A stretch of 64,000 nucleotides of DNA, from contig CP101033.1 in the NCBI GenBank assembly GCA_041319085.1, positions 3,436,501-3,500,500 on the forward strand, written 5' to 3'. Shown one piece after another: positions 1-9,830 of this stretch. The stretch's first letter is position 1. Every line of letters begins with the position of its first letter. The stretch comes from Aeromonas veronii (GTDB lineage Bacteria > Pseudomonadota > Gammaproteobacteria > Enterobacterales > Aeromonadaceae). The notes beneath the pieces were generated by a model. It was not told the origin of the DNA. It did no database searches and worked only from the letters and a program-made list of their open reading frames with translations. The position numbers and the translations under genes are program-made.

Positions 1-1535
1 TCGGCCTCAACCCCATCCACGCCCTCTATCCGGCCAATCCGGAGAGCGCCAGCCCCTACAGCCCCTCTTCCCGTCGCTGGCTCAACGTGGCCTATATCAA
101 TGTGGAAGCGGTGCCCGAATTCCAGCAGAGCGATCGCCTGAAAGCGGACGTGGCGAGCCCTGCCTTCCAGCAACATCTGGCCGATCTCCGCGCCAAGGAG
201 AACGTCGATTACACCGGCGTGATCCAGACCAAACTCGGTATACTGCGTCAGGTGTTCGACGAAGCAAGCCTTGGCGCCGAGCGTCAGGCCGCCTTTGATG
301 CCTTCGTGGCCGCCGGTGGCGACAGCCTGCAACAGCAGGCGGCATTTGATGCCCTGCAGGCCCACTTCTACGCCAAGGGCGAAAACGCCTGGGGCTGGCC
401 GGTATGGCCGCAGGAGCTGCGCGATTACCACAACCCTGCCGTTGCCGCCTGGATGGCCGAGCACCCGCAAGATGTCAACTTCTACCTCTATCTGCAGTTC
501 CTGGCTGACGAGCAGCTGGCGCACGCCGATGCCCGCGCCAAGGCCTCCGGCATGGTGATGGGGATCTACCGCGATCTGGCAGTGGGCGTCTCCGAAGGCT
601 CCACCGAGATCTGGGCCAACCAGGATCTCTACTGCCCGAAAGCCTCGGTCGGTGCGCCGCCCGATATCCTTGGCCCGCTCGGTCAGAATTGGGGCCTGCC
701 CCCGATGAACCCGAACAAGCTGTTTGAAGCGGCCTACCAGCCGATGGTGGACTTGTTCCGTGCCAACATGCGCTCATGCGGCGCACTGCGTATCGACCAC
801 GTGATGGCCTTGCTGCGCCTGTGGTGGGTACCGCCAGGAGCCTCCGCCGCCAAGGGCGCCTACATCTACTATCCGGTCAACGATCTGCTGGGCATTCTGG
901 CCCTCGAATCCCACCGTAATCAATGCCTGCTGATCGGCGAGGATCTGGGCACCGTGCCGGAGGGGATCGACGTGACCCTGAAAGAGAACGGCGTCCACTC
1001 CTACAAGGTGTTCTTCTTCGAGCGATCCAAGGCGGATGGCGGCTTTATCTCCCCGGCGCACTACACCGAGCAGGCGATGTCGGCCCTGACCACCCACGAC
1101 ATGCCGACCCTCAAGGGCTTCTGGCACTGCGACGATCTGGCGCTCGGCCGTCAACTGGGTCTGTATCCGGATGAAGATGTATTGAAGACTCTGTATGCTG
1201 ATCGTCACCAGGCTAAACAGCGGATCCTCGACAGCTTGCATGCCCACAAGGTCATCTCTGACAACATCAGTCATGACGTGAACTGGGTCGGCATGAACAC
1301 CGAACTCAACCACGGTCTGCAGATCCACATGTCCCGCGGCAGCTGCGCCCTGTTCAGTACCCAGCTGGAAGACTGGCTGGAGATGGACAAGCCGGTCAAC
1401 GTACCGGGAACCAGTTACGAATACCCCAACTGGCGCCGCAAGCTCTCCGCTGATCTGGAAGATATTTTTGCCAATGAGGCACTCAAGGCACTGGCTGGCA
1501 AGATGAGCCAGGCCCGTGATGAGGCCAGTCGTTGA
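1..1535 (+). CDS. malQ: 4-alpha-glucanotransferase (amylomaltase), 5' end outside window
   Basis: GH77 enzyme that transfers alpha-1,4-glucan segments between maltodextrins in the cytoplasm. The reading frame is open from base 3, with family-like sequence upstream of the first possible GTG at 87, so the gene starts before the window and only about 510 C-terminal codons are present (complete enzymes have about 690-730). The GH77 active-site motifs are visible: RIDH with the nucleophile Asp (789-800), EDLG with the acid/base Glu (939-950) and THD (about 1092-1100). It lies 82 bp upstream of glgB on the same strand, which suggests joint use of maltodextrins and glycogen. No frameshift seen. Confidence 0.95.
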   Translation, partial: GLNPIHALYPANPESASPYSPSSRRWLNVAYINVEAVPEFQQSDRLKADVASPAFQQHLADLRAKENVDYTGVIQTKLGILRQVFDEASLGAERQAAFDAFVAAGGDSLQQQAAFDALQAHFYAKGENAWGWPVWPQELRDYHNPAVAAWMAEHPQDVNFYLYLQFLADEQLAHADARAKASGMVMGIYRDLAVGVSEGSTEIWANQDLYCPKASVGAPPDILGPLGQNWGLPPMNPNKLFEAAYQPMVDLFRANMRSCGALRIDHVMALLRLWWVPPGASAAKGAYIYYPVNDLLGILALESHRNQCLLIGEDLGTVPEGIDVTLKENGVHSYKVFFFERSKADGGFISPAHYTEQAMSALTTHDMPTLKGFWHCDDLALGRQLGLYPDEDVLKTLYADRHQAKQRILDSLHAHKVISDNISHDVNWVGMNTELNHGLQIHMSRGSCALFSTQLEDWLEMDKPVNVPGTSYEYPNWRRKLSADLEDIFANEALKALAGKMSQARDEASR

Positions 1536-1565
1536 GACGCTGTCTCTCACCGCGCTCTCACCTCA

Positions 1566-1593
1566 ATCCACTCCGGCTTCGGCCGGAGTGGAT
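1566..1593 (+). other. Intergenic hairpin with TTCG loop between malQ and glgB
   Basis: A perfect 12-bp stem (1566-1577 with 1582-1593) closed by a TTCG tetraloop sits between malQ and glgB. It has no T-run, so it is probably an mRNA-stabilising or processing structure rather than a strong terminator. Confidence 0.55.
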
Positions 1594-1617
1594 GCTCTGT
1601 CATGAAAGGAAATCTCG

Positions 1618-3795
1618 ATGCTCGTTGAACGTTTGGTTGCTGCCCGCTGTTCCGATCCCTTCTCTCACTTAGGCCTCTCGGCCAATCCGGATGGGCCCGG
1701 CCTCAAACTGACCGCCTGGTTGCCTGATGCCCTCGAAGTTCGCGTCAAGGATCTCAAGTCGGGCAAAGTCGTTGCCACCCTGGCGCCCACCGATGAATCG
1801 GGTCTTTTTGAAACTGTTTTCACCCGCCGTAAAAACACCTTCCCCTACCAGCTGATCGCCAGCTACCGAGATGCCACCACCGAGGTCATCGACCCCTATC
1901 AGTTTCAGGATGCCGCCTGGGCAGGCCTGGCCGAACTGACCGCCCAGCCGGAAAACCTCTACCACACCCTTGGCGCCCAGCTGCGCACCGTGGCGTATCT
2001 CGGCCAACAGGTGGAAGGGGTGCGTTTTGCGGTCTATGCACCGAGCGCCACCGCCGTGAGCCTCATCGGTGATTTCAACTTCTGGGATGGCCGTCGCCAC
2101 CCGATGCAGCGCAGCCTCTGCGGCCACTGGGTACTGTTTGTGCCGGGCCTCAAGGCCGGGGATCGCTACAAGTTCGAGCTCAAGGATCTCATGGGCAACC
2201 GGCTGCCCCACAAGAGCGATCCGGTCGGCTTCTACTGCGAGCAGTACCCGTCGTTCGCCTCCGTGGTCTATGACCACGCCCAGTACCAGTGGCAGGATGC
2301 CGAGTGGATCGCCAGCCAGCACAACGACAAACGCGAGCAGCCGCTCTCCATCTATGAGCTGCACGTCGGATCCTGGAAGCGTCACCCCAATGGCGACAGC
2401 CTGAGCTGGCGCGAGCTGGCGCTGGAGCTGGTCGCCTACGTCAAGGAGATGGAGTACACCCACATCGAGCTACTGCCGGTCTCCGAGCACCCGTTCAGCG
2501 GCTCCTGGGGCTACCAGCCGGTGGGCATGTTCTCCCCCACCAGCCGCTACGGCACGGCCGATGATTTCAAATACTTCGTCGACCAGTGTCACCAGGCCGG
2601 CATCGGCATCATTCTGGACTGGGTCCCCGCCCACTTCCCGTCCGATGCCCACGGGCTGGCACGTTTCGACGGCACCCCGCTCTACGAATATGAAGATCCG
2701 CGCCGTGGCTGGCACCCGGACTGGAACTCCTACATCTACGACTTCGGCCGCGACACAGTGCGCCAGTTCCTGGTGGCTAGCGCCCTGTTCTGGCTCGACA
2801 AGTTCCACATCGACGGCCTGCGGGTGGATGCGGTCGCCTCCATGCTCTATCTGGATTACTCCCGCAACGCCGGTGAGTGGGTACCGAACGTCGATGGCGG
2901 CAACCACAACTACGAGGCGATCAGCCTGCTCAAGTGGACCAACGAGGAGGTCTACGGCAAGTATCCCCACGCCATGACCATCGCCGAAGAGTCCACCGCC
3001 TTTGCCGGTGTCTCCCGCCCCACCTTCCTCGGTGGCCTCGGCTTTGGCTTCAAGTGGAATATGGGCTGGATGCACGACACCCTCACCTATATGCAGAAAG
3101 AGCCGATCCACCGCCGCTACCACCACAACGACATGACCTTCTCCATGGTTTACCACTATGACGAGAACTTCATCCTGTCGCTCTCTCACGACGAGGTGGT
3201 GCACGGCAAGCACTCCATGCTCTACAAGATGCCGGGCGACGAGTGGCAGCAAGCCGCCAACCTGCGCGCCTACATGGGCTTCATGTACGCCCACCCGGGC
3301 AAGAAGCTCAACTTCATGGGCACCGAGATCGCTCAGAGCAACGAGTGGAACCACGACGCCCAGCTGCCGTGGCATCTGCTGCAATATCCCAAGCATGCCG
3401 GTCAGCAGCGCCTGATCCACGATCTCAACCACCTCTACCGTCATGAGCCAGCCTTGTATCAGGCCGATTATGAGCAGACCGGCTTCCGCTGGCTGGATCA
3501 CAACGATGCCGACAACAGCATCTTTGCCTGGCTGCGGGCGGACAAAGAGGGCAAGCAGGCCATTGTGGTGGCTTGCAACTTCACCCCGGTGCCCCGTCTC
3601 GAGTATCGAGTCGGCGTCCCTGCGGCGGGCCACTATCGGGTGGTGCTCAACACCGACAGCGAGTATTACTGGGGAAGCAACTATGATGTGGGTCTGGTGT
3701 TCGCTGCCGAGCCGACCCCCTGGCAGGGGATGGCACACAGCATAGTGCTGGATCTGCCGCCGCTGGCGACCTTGTTCATCAAACAGGAGTCTTGA
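1618..3795 (+). CDS. glgB: 1,4-alpha-glucan branching enzyme
   Basis: GH13 enzyme that cuts alpha-1,4 chains and rejoins them as alpha-1,6 branches during glycogen synthesis. The 725-residue length matches enteric GlgB. It has an N-terminal CBM48-type region (roughly residues 20-230) and a TIM-barrel catalytic domain. The catalytic triad is visible: Asp404 in GLRVDAVAS, Glu457 in IAEEST and Asp525 in LSHDEVVHGK, one residue off the E. coli numbering. An AAAGGAAA ribosome site precedes the ATG. The TGA overlaps the glgX ATG (ATGA), implying translational coupling. No glgC or glgA is in the window. Confidence 0.97.
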   Translation: MLVERLVAARCSDPFSHLGLSANPDGPGLKLTAWLPDALEVRVKDLKSGKVVATLAPTDESGLFETVFTRRKNTFPYQLIASYRDATTEVIDPYQFQDAAWAGLAELTAQPENLYHTLGAQLRTVAYLGQQVEGVRFAVYAPSATAVSLIGDFNFWDGRRHPMQRSLCGHWVLFVPGLKAGDRYKFELKDLMGNRLPHKSDPVGFYCEQYPSFASVVYDHAQYQWQDAEWIASQHNDKREQPLSIYELHVGSWKRHPNGDSLSWRELALELVAYVKEMEYTHIELLPVSEHPFSGSWGYQPVGMFSPTSRYGTADDFKYFVDQCHQAGIGIILDWVPAHFPSDAHGLARFDGTPLYEYEDPRRGWHPDWNSYIYDFGRDTVRQFLVASALFWLDKFHIDGLRVDAVASMLYLDYSRNAGEWVPNVDGGNHNYEAISLLKWTNEEVYGKYPHAMTIAEESTAFAGVSRPTFLGGLGFGFKWNMGWMHDTLTYMQKEPIHRRYHHNDMTFSMVYHYDENFILSLSHDEVVHGKHSMLYKMPGDEWQQAANLRAYMGFMYAHPGKKLNFMGTEIAQSNEWNHDAQLPWHLLQYPKHAGQQRLIHDLNHLYRHEPALYQADYEQTGFRWLDHNDADNSIFAWLRADKEGKQAIVVACNFTPVPRLEYRVGVPAAGHYRVVLNTDSEYYWGSNYDVGLVFAAEPTPWQGMAHSIVLDLPPLATLFIKQES

Positions 3796-5951
3796 TGCTT
3801 GTAATGGAAAAAGGGGTGGGCCACCCGCTGGGGGCCCGCCTTGACGAGAACGGTTGCCACTTCTGTGTCTGGGCCCCCCAGTCGGACAAGGTGGAGCTCT
3901 GCCTGTACGACGAGCAGGAGCAGGAGCTGATGCGGCTGGAGTTGCCCGGCCGCCGTGGCCAGTATCGCTTTGGCTATGTGCGCGGCATGCAGGCAGGTCA
4001 GCGCTACGGCTATCGGGTCTATGGCGCCCCGCAGGAGGGAATGCTGTTCAGTCCGCAAAAACTGCTGATCGACCCCTACGCCAAGGCGCTCAGCCGTCCC
4101 ACCTACTGGGATGAAGCCCTCTATCAGGGGGACAGTGCCGGGATGATTGCCAAGTCGGTGGTGGTTGATGACCGTTTTGACTGGCAAGGGGTTGGCAAAC
4201 CCGGGATCAGCCCGGCCCGCACCATTATCTACGAGACTCACGTCAAGGGCTTTACCAAGCAGCACCCGGGGATCCCCAACGCGCTGCAAGGCACCTACCT
4301 TGGCATCTGCCACCCGCTTGTCATCGAGCATATGAAGAGCCTCGGCATCACCTCGGTGCAGCTGATGCCGGTGGCCGCCTTCATGTCGGAACCTCGACTG
4401 GAGCAGCTGGGACTGACCAACTACTGGGGCTACAACCCCATCGCCTTCTTCGCCCCGGAGCCACGCTACAGCACCAGGGCGGACGAGGCGGTGACCGAGT
4501 TCAAGACCATGGTGCGCGAGTTGCACCGGGCCGGGCTCGAGGTGATTCTGGATGTGGTCTACAACCACACTGCCGCCTCTGGCTTCGACGGTCCCACCCT
4601 CTCGTTCAAGGGCTTTGACAACGCCGGTTACTACGCCTTCGAAGCGGGCCCCCACGGCCCGGACTACACCCGTCACGCCAACGTGACCGGCTGTGGCAAC
4701 AGCGTCAATTTGGATCACCCCAATACCCTGCGGCTGGTGCTTGATGCCCTGCGCTACTGGGTCACCGAGATGCAGGTGGATGGCTTCCGTTTCGATCTGG
4801 CGGTGACGCTGGCGCGAGAGGCTGGCGAGTTCGAGCCGATGGGCGCCTTCTTCAAGGCGGTGATGGCCGACCCTGTGCTGTCACAGGTCAAGCTCATCGC
4901 CGAACCCTGGGATATCGGCCCCTTCGGCTACCGGCTGGGTCAATTCCCGAGCCAGTGGCAGGAGATCAACGACCGCTACCGCGACACAGTGCGCGCCTTC
5001 TGGCGTGGCGATGCGGGCAAGATGGGGGACTTTGCCACCCGGCTGGTGGGGTCGCGGGATATCTTCCCGAAGAACTGGCGCTCCCCCCACACCAGCGTCA
5101 ACTACCTCTGCTATCACGACGGTTTCACCCTGGAGGATCTGGTCTCTTACAACCAGCGCCACAATCAGGCCAACGGTGAAGACAATCGGGACGGCCACGG
5201 CAACAACCTCTCCTATAACCACGGGGTAGAGGGGCCGACTCTGGATCCGCGGGTCAACAGCCTGCGCCAGCAGCAGAAGCGCAATCTGATTGCCACCCTG
5301 CTGCTCTCGCAAGGCACTCCCCACTTCCTCGCCGGCGACGAGATGGGCCGCAGCCAGCTTGGCAATAACAATGCCTACTGTCAGGACAACCAGATCAGCT
5401 GGGTCAACTGGCAGTGGCGGCCGGAGGACGAGCGGCTGTTCGCCTTCACCCAGCAGATGATGGCGCTGCGGGCGGAGTCGTGCGTCTTCTCCAACCTGCA
5501 ACTGAGCGACGACAGTTGGAATGGCACCCCGTCCAGCTGCCATCAGGTCAACTGGTATCACCCGGACGGCCACCAGCTCACCGATCAGGATTGGCACGCC
5601 CCCATGGGGCAGGCGTTCGCCATGGATATCGGCATGATCAACTGTGTCGGCGAGCGCTGGTACGTGCTGTTCAACGCCAGCGACTACGACATCCAGTTCC
5701 GCCTGCCACCGCCGGGTGAAGGGCTGGAATGGATCCAGACCATCGACACCGCGACCAACGATGGCCTCCCCTTCCTGCCCGATGACATCAAGCGGCAGGT
5801 GGCAGTCGGCCGGGCCCACTCCCTCAAGCTGCTGGAGCGGGTGGCGCTGGCCAGCACGGCGCAGGATGCCCAACCACCGCAGCAGGCGCTTCTCCCAGCA
5901 TCCGAAGCGGACATGGTTGCCACCTCGATCACAGATGCGGGCAAAGCATAA
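3795..5951 (+). CDS. glgX: Glycogen debranching enzyme GlgX
   Basis: GH13 isoamylase-type enzyme that removes short alpha-1,6 branches left by phosphorylase during glycogen breakdown. The ATG at 3795 is chosen because AGGAG (3785-3789) lies 5 bp upstream and the start overlaps the glgB stop; a TTG 3 bp earlier is less likely. The protein has 718 residues with the triad Asp334 (GFRFDLAV), Glu370 (IAEPWD) and Asp442 (CYHDGFTLEDL). The last 40 or so residues, rich in Ala and Gln, extend past the usual core. Coupled to glgB. Confidence 0.96.
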   Translation: MLVMEKGVGHPLGARLDENGCHFCVWAPQSDKVELCLYDEQEQELMRLELPGRRGQYRFGYVRGMQAGQRYGYRVYGAPQEGMLFSPQKLLIDPYAKALSRPTYWDEALYQGDSAGMIAKSVVVDDRFDWQGVGKPGISPARTIIYETHVKGFTKQHPGIPNALQGTYLGICHPLVIEHMKSLGITSVQLMPVAAFMSEPRLEQLGLTNYWGYNPIAFFAPEPRYSTRADEAVTEFKTMVRELHRAGLEVILDVVYNHTAASGFDGPTLSFKGFDNAGYYAFEAGPHGPDYTRHANVTGCGNSVNLDHPNTLRLVLDALRYWVTEMQVDGFRFDLAVTLAREAGEFEPMGAFFKAVMADPVLSQVKLIAEPWDIGPFGYRLGQFPSQWQEINDRYRDTVRAFWRGDAGKMGDFATRLVGSRDIFPKNWRSPHTSVNYLCYHDGFTLEDLVSYNQRHNQANGEDNRDGHGNNLSYNHGVEGPTLDPRVNSLRQQQKRNLIATLLLSQGTPHFLAGDEMGRSQLGNNNAYCQDNQISWVNWQWRPEDERLFAFTQQMMALRAESCVFSNLQLSDDSWNGTPSSCHQVNWYHPDGHQLTDQDWHAPMGQAFAMDIGMINCVGERWYVLFNASDYDIQFRLPPPGEGLEWIQTIDTATNDGLPFLPDDIKRQVAVGRAHSLKLLERVALASTAQDAQPPQQALLPASEADMVATSITDAGKA

Positions 5952-6019
5952 GAGGCATGCTGGAGTCCGCTTTACGGAGCCGCTATGCTGGGCCCCGTGA
6001 TTGATGGCAAGGAGTCGGT

Positions 6020-6406
6020 ATGAGCAGTAACAATCCAGAACAGTGGCGCAGCAAACTGACCGCCGAGCAGTTTCACGTCTGCTGGGAGAAGGGCACCGAG
6101 CGCCCCTACAGCGGTGCTCTGCTCCACAATCGCAAGAGCGGTGACTACCTTTGTGTCTGCTGTAAGAGCGTACTGTTTCACTCAGGAGCAAAGTTTGATT
6201 CCGGCTGCGGCTGGCCCTCGTTCGACAAGGCCATCGAGGGGACGGTGAACTACACCGAAGACAGCAGCCACGGCATGAAGCGGGTGGAGATCACCTGCCG
6301 CCAGTGCGGCTCTCACCTCGGCCACGTCTTCCCCGACGGCCCGACCGAGACTGGCCAGCGCTACTGCGTCAACAGCCTGAGTCTGGATTTCGATCCCGAC
6401 GCTTAA
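6020..6406 (+). CDS. msrB: Peptide-methionine (R)-S-oxide reductase
   Basis: Repairs R-methionine sulfoxide in oxidised proteins. The 128-residue protein shows the complete MsrB signature: two zinc-binding CxxC pairs (Cys45/48 and Cys93/96), the GCGWPSF substrate loop (residues 62-68), and the catalytic Cys116 in [15 protein letters not shown] lies 5 bp before the ATG. It follows glgX by 68 bp and ends at a strong hairpin terminator, so it may be read through from glgX or have its own promoter. Cytoplasmic, with no signal peptide. Confidence 0.97.
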   Translation: MSSNNPEQWRSKLTAEQFHVCWEKGTERPYSGALLHNRKSGDYLCVCCKSVLFHSGAKFDSGCGWPSFDKAIEGTVNYTEDSSHGMKRVEITCRQCGSHLGHVFPDGPTETGQRYCVNSLSLDFDPDA

Positions 6407-6430
6407 GCGGCTGACCCATCGCAATAAAAA

Positions 6431-6461
6431 CGGCGCCTCCATCACGGAGGCGCCGTTTTTT
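6431..6461. terminator. Bidirectional terminator between msrB and chrA
   Basis: A 10-bp GC-rich stem (6431-6440 with 6446-6455) has a five-base loop, a T-run on the plus strand and an A-run before it, so it can end both msrB and the convergent chrA. Confidence 0.9.
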
Positions 6462-6479
6462 ATCGGGTTTTCACCGGCA

Positions 6480-7634
6480 TCACGCCAACAAGATGGTGGC
6501 CATCACCAGCAGGGCCGCGATGGCCGGCACCGGCAACTTCACCACCCGCAGCAGATAAAAGCCGATGGCCGCTAGCGCCAGATCGGTCGGCACCAGCACC
6601 GCGCTCTGCCACACCGGCTGATAGAGCGCCGCCAGCAACAAGCCCACCACGGCGGCATTGATACCGGTGACGGCCCCCGCCAGACGGGGCCGTGCCAGCC
6701 ACTGTTGCCAGCAGGGGCCCACCGCCCAGAGCAGCAGAAAGCCGGGCGCAAAGAGCGCCAGGGTCGCCAGCAAGGCACCGATCAGCGGCATTTCGGGCAG
6801 CAGCTGGGCGCCAAGATAGGTGGCAAGGGTAAACATCGGGCCCGGCACCAACTGGGCCAGACTGTAACCGGTCAGAAACTGCTGCTCGTTGAGGGTGTGG
6901 CCCACGCTCTCTTGCAGCAGCGGCAGCACCACATGGCCGCCGCCAAACACCAGGCTACCGGCGCGATAGAAGTCGGCAACCAGCTGGCCAAGCGGGCTGC
7001 CGAGCAGCGGCAGGCCAACAAACAGCGCGGCAAACAGCAGCAGGGTTGGCCAGTGAGGATGACGGGTAGAAGCTACAGACGGCTCGGCGCTGGCAACCTC
7101 GCGTTGGCTGCGGGCGCAGATCAGCGCCGCTCCCACCAGCATCAGCAGTTGGGTCAGCAAGCCGGGCTGCCACCAAAGCGCGGCCGCGGTCGCCACCATG
7201 ATCCCTTGCGTCAGCGGCGTGGCGCAGAACTGGCGACTCATGATGAGCACCGCATCGGCCACCACAATAAGCGCCAGCAGCTTGAGGCCGTGCAAGGCTG
7301 CATCGAGCCACAGGTTGTTGCCCAGCAAGCCCACTCCGACGGCTGCCGCCAGCAACAACAGAAAGGAGGGCAAGGTAAAGCCGATAAAGGCACAAAGCGC
7401 ACCGCCCAGACCGGCGCGATGGCGACCGATGGCAAAGCCGAGCTGACTGGAGGCGGGCCCCGGCAGCAATTGGCACAGCGCCAGCAGCCGGGCAAACTCG
7501 GCCTGCGTCAGCCAGCCGAGCCGCTCGACGAAGGTGCGCTGGAAAAAGCCGATATGGGCAGCCGGGCCACCAAAACTGATGCATCCCAACCACAAAAACT
7601 GAATAAATACCTGCCCCACGCTCTGCTCCCTCAC
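6480..7634 (-). CDS. chrA: ChrA-family chromate transporter
   Basis: CHR-family inner-membrane transporter, classically a chromate efflux pump. At 384 residues it contains two homologous CHR halves with about ten hydrophobic segments. Signature pieces are FGGPAAHIGFF near the N-terminus and GGGHVVLPLLQ in the second half. The frame opens at a GTG (7634); a second GTG at 7617-7619, preceded by AGGGAG, is an equally plausible start. No chrB regulator lies nearby, so the actual substrate and regulation are unknown; many chromosomal ChrA homologues are not proven chromate pumps. Confidence 0.88.
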   Translation of the reverse strand: MREQSVGQVFIQFLWLGCISFGGPAAHIGFFQRTFVERLGWLTQAEFARLLALCQLLPGPASSQLGFAIGRHRAGLGGALCAFIGFTLPSFLLLLAAAVGVGLLGNNLWLDAALHGLKLLALIVVADAVLIMSRQFCATPLTQGIMVATAAALWWQPGLLTQLLMLVGAALICARSQREVASAEPSVASTRHPHWPTLLLFAALFVGLPLLGSPLGQLVADFYRAGSLVFGGGHVVLPLLQESVGHTLNEQQFLTGYSLAQLVPGPMFTLATYLGAQLLPEMPLIGALLATLALFAPGFLLLWAVGPCWQQWLARPRLAGAVTGINAAVVGLLLAALYQPVWQSAVLVPTDLALAAIGFYLLRVVKLPVPAIAALLVMATILLA

Positions 7635-7692
7635 CCCTCTTCCCCCGATGGAGAGGAGATATTATGACAGCACGATGATCGTTTTATGACAG

Positions 7693-8148
7693 TCAGGCTG
7701 ATTCGGCCAACACCATTGGCACATCACTCGGCAAGTAGCAGCGTCCCGCCAGCCAGCAGGCGATGGACTGGCGGCTGGCATCGAAGTGGGGCTCGGGCAA
7801 CTCGCGCGGATCGCACCAGACCCAGCCTTCGCACTTCTCCGGCTCCAGCAGTTGCGGCTCGCCCTCAGCCTGTGCCAGCAAGGTGACCGAGATATAGTGC
7901 AGCCCGCTCTCGCGCCAGGTCTCCAGATTATTGGTCACCGCCACCACCTCGGGCGCGCTGATCGCCAGCCCCGTCTCCTCGGCCACCTCGCGGATCGCCG
8001 CCGATTCGAAACTCTCCCCCAACTCCAGATGACCACCCGGGATCGACCAGTAGGGGGCATGGCTCCCTTTGCGTTTGCCAAGCAGCACCTGGCCTTGGGT
8101 GTTGGTCAGAATGACGCCGACCCCGACGCGGGGATAAGGAGTAGACAT
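7693..8148 (-). CDS. NUDIX hydrolase, NUDT15-like
   Basis: Predicted nucleotide diphosphatase that hydrolyses an (oxidised) nucleoside triphosphate or related substrate. The full Nudix box GX5EX7REUXEEXGU spans residues 39-61, and the GKRKGSHAPYWSIPGG and EPEKCEGW segments resemble the NUDT15/MTH2 group. The ATG at 8148 is chosen because AAGGAG lies about 8 bp upstream; the open frame runs further up to 8244 but without family similarity. The product has 151 residues and is cytoplasmic. The physiological substrate cannot be read from the sequence. Confidence 0.88.
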   Translation of the reverse strand: MSTPYPRVGVGVILTNTQGQVLLGKRKGSHAPYWSIPGGHLELGESFESAAIREVAEETGLAISAPEVVAVTNNLETWRESGLHYISVTLLAQAEGEPQLLEPEKCEGWVWCDPRELPEPHFDASRQSIACWLAGRCYLPSDVPMVLAESA

Positions 8149-8277
8149 AAGAAGAGCTCCTTGCTGGGATGAACTGGCCACTGAAACGGCGGATTGCACC
8201 ATGAAAAACGGACCCACCTTAGGGCGGATGGGCCCGTCATGCAAGCAGTCTGCGGCATCAGGCGCCAGTGCTGCGGA

Positions 8278-9282
8278 TCACCCCAGCTTGACCAACATCT
8301 TGCCGGTGTTGCGCCCCTCGAACAGCCCGATGAAGGCCAGCGGCATACTGGCGAGCCCTTGATAGACTGTCTCCTCGGCCTGCAGAGTGCCGGCGTCAAA
8401 GGCCGGGGTCACTTCGGCCAGAAACTCGCCGTAATGCTGCCAGTGATCGAACACAATCAGCCCCTGCATGGTGAGGCGCTTGCGGATCACCTGGGAGAGG
8501 TTGCGCGGACCGCTCGCCTCGCTCTGACCGTTGTACTGCTCGATGAGACCGCACATCACGATGCGACCGTGCACCACCATGTGGTTAAGGGCTGCGTCCA
8601 GCATGGCGCCCCCCACGTTCTCGAAGTAGACGTGGATCCCGTCCGGCGCCAGCCGGGCCAACTCGGCATCGAGATCCGGGGTTGTACGGTAGTTGATCAC
8701 TTCGTCGGCCCCCAGGCTCTTGAGGTAGGCCACCTTGTCGGTCGACCCGGTGGAACCGATGACGCGGGCCCCCGCCCGTTTGGCGAGCTGCACCACCATG
8801 GAGCCGACGGCGCCGGAGGCGGCCGACACCAGTACGGTTTCCCCGGCCTGCAGTTTGGCGATGCGTTTGAGCCCGGTCCAGGCGGTCATACCCGGCATGC
8901 CGAGGGCGCCGAGAAAGAGTTGGGGCGGCAAGCGGGTATCGGGCAGTCTGGTCAGCTGAACTCCGTTGGCGACGAAGCGATCGCGCCATCCCAGCATGCT
9001 GCTCACCCGATCGCCCACCGCGAAGTCCGGGTGACGCGAGGCCTCCACCACGCCGATGGCGCCACCATCGAGTGGGCCGTTGAGGGGGAAGGGGGGCACA
9101 TAGCTCTTGGCTTCGCTCATGCGACCGCGCATGTAGGGATCCACCGACAGCCACTGGTTGGCGACCTGCACCTCTCCTTCTTGCAGCTCGGGCAGAGCCA
9201 CCTCGGTCAAGGTGAAATCGGCCAGACTGGGCAGGCCGACCGGGCGACGTAGCAGTTGGATCTGATGGCTGGGCTGATTCAT
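8278..9282 (-). CDS. NADP-dependent medium-chain oxidoreductase, CurA/YncB type
   Basis: Zinc-independent MDR-family reductase related to curcumin reductase CurA and prostaglandin/leukotriene reductases, which reduce alpha,beta-unsaturated ketones with NADPH. The 334-residue form begins at the ATG at 9282, with GGAG 8 bp upstream. Visible features are the N-terminal RRPVGLP segment, SVDPYMRGRM, the nucleotide-binding AASGAVGSMVVQLAK loop, and YFENVGG. It lies 82 bp downstream of ohr on the same strand and may be co-induced with it under oxidant stress; that link is inference. Confidence 0.88.
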   Translation of the reverse strand: MNQPSHQIQLLRRPVGLPSLADFTLTEVALPELQEGEVQVANQWLSVDPYMRGRMSEAKSYVPPFPLNGPLDGGAIGVVEASRHPDFAVGDRVSSMLGWRDRFVANGVQLTRLPDTRLPPQLFLGALGMPGMTAWTGLKRIAKLQAGETVLVSAASGAVGSMVVQLAKRAGARVIGSTGSTDKVAYLKSLGADEVINYRTTPDLDAELARLAPDGIHVYFENVGGAMLDAALNHMVVHGRIVMCGLIEQYNGQSEASGPRNLSQVIRKRLTMQGLIVFDHWQHYGEFLAEVTPAFDAGTLQAEETVYQGLASMPLAFIGLFEGRNTGKMLVKLG

Positions 9283-9364
9283 GGTTTTTTCTCCACGTTG
9301 AGGGGGGTTGGCAACCTGCGAGTCGCCAGCATGGCTATTCCCAAGGGGTTGAGACTGAACTCGT

Positions 9365-9811
9365 TCACGCTGTCTCATCCAGCGGGGTGCCGTTGAGCAG
9401 CAGCCGGGTGACGACATTGCCCCGCATGGCGTTGGAGAAAGGGCAGGTCTGGTGGGCCAGCCGCACTATCTGCTCGGCCTGCGCCGCCTGTTCAGGTTGG
9501 GTCGCGGCGAGCGCTACGTCCAGCGTGATGGCGAAGTTGAAGCGGCCATCGTCCAGCGCCAGCAATTCGACCCCGGCGGTGACGGGAGCACTGGAGAGGG
9601 GCGCGCCAAGCTTGTGAGCCACGTGGATCAGCGCATTGGAGAAGCAGGCGGCATAACCGGCGGCCAGCAGTTGCTCCGGGTTATTGCCCTTGCCGTTGCC
9701 ACCGAGGGCGGTCGGCAGGGCCAGTGCCAGCTGCAGGCTGTTGTCGAGGGTGTGAACCTCACCGTTGCGGCCGGCCTGGGCGATGGCTTGAGTGCGATAG
9801 AGCGTCTTCAT
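9365..9811 (-). CDS. ohr: Organic hydroperoxide resistance protein (OsmC/Ohr family)
   Basis: Thiol peroxidase that reduces organic hydroperoxides, in other species with lipoylated partners. The 148-residue protein has the two family cysteines: peroxidatic Cys56 in YAACFSNAL and resolving Cys123 in TCPFSNAM. The ATG at 9811 is preceded by AGAGG; upstream codons are not family-like. It is divergent from the MarR-type gene ohrR, and the 141-bp gap carries two identical 12-bp palindromic sites, so peroxide-responsive derepression is expected. Confidence 0.94.
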   Translation of the reverse strand: MKTLYRTQAIAQAGRNGEVHTLDNSLQLALALPTALGGNGKGNNPEQLLAAGYAACFSNALIHVAHKLGAPLSSAPVTAGVELLALDDGRFNFAITLDVALAATQPEQAAQAEQIVRLAHQTCPFSNAMRGNVVTRLLLNGTPLDETA

Positions 9812-9830
9812 GTCGGGGCCTCTGATTTTG

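Noticed and set aside
774..1550. Long antisense frames in malQ, glgB and glgX
   Set aside because: Same GC-bias effect; none has a ribosome site with a plausible protein.
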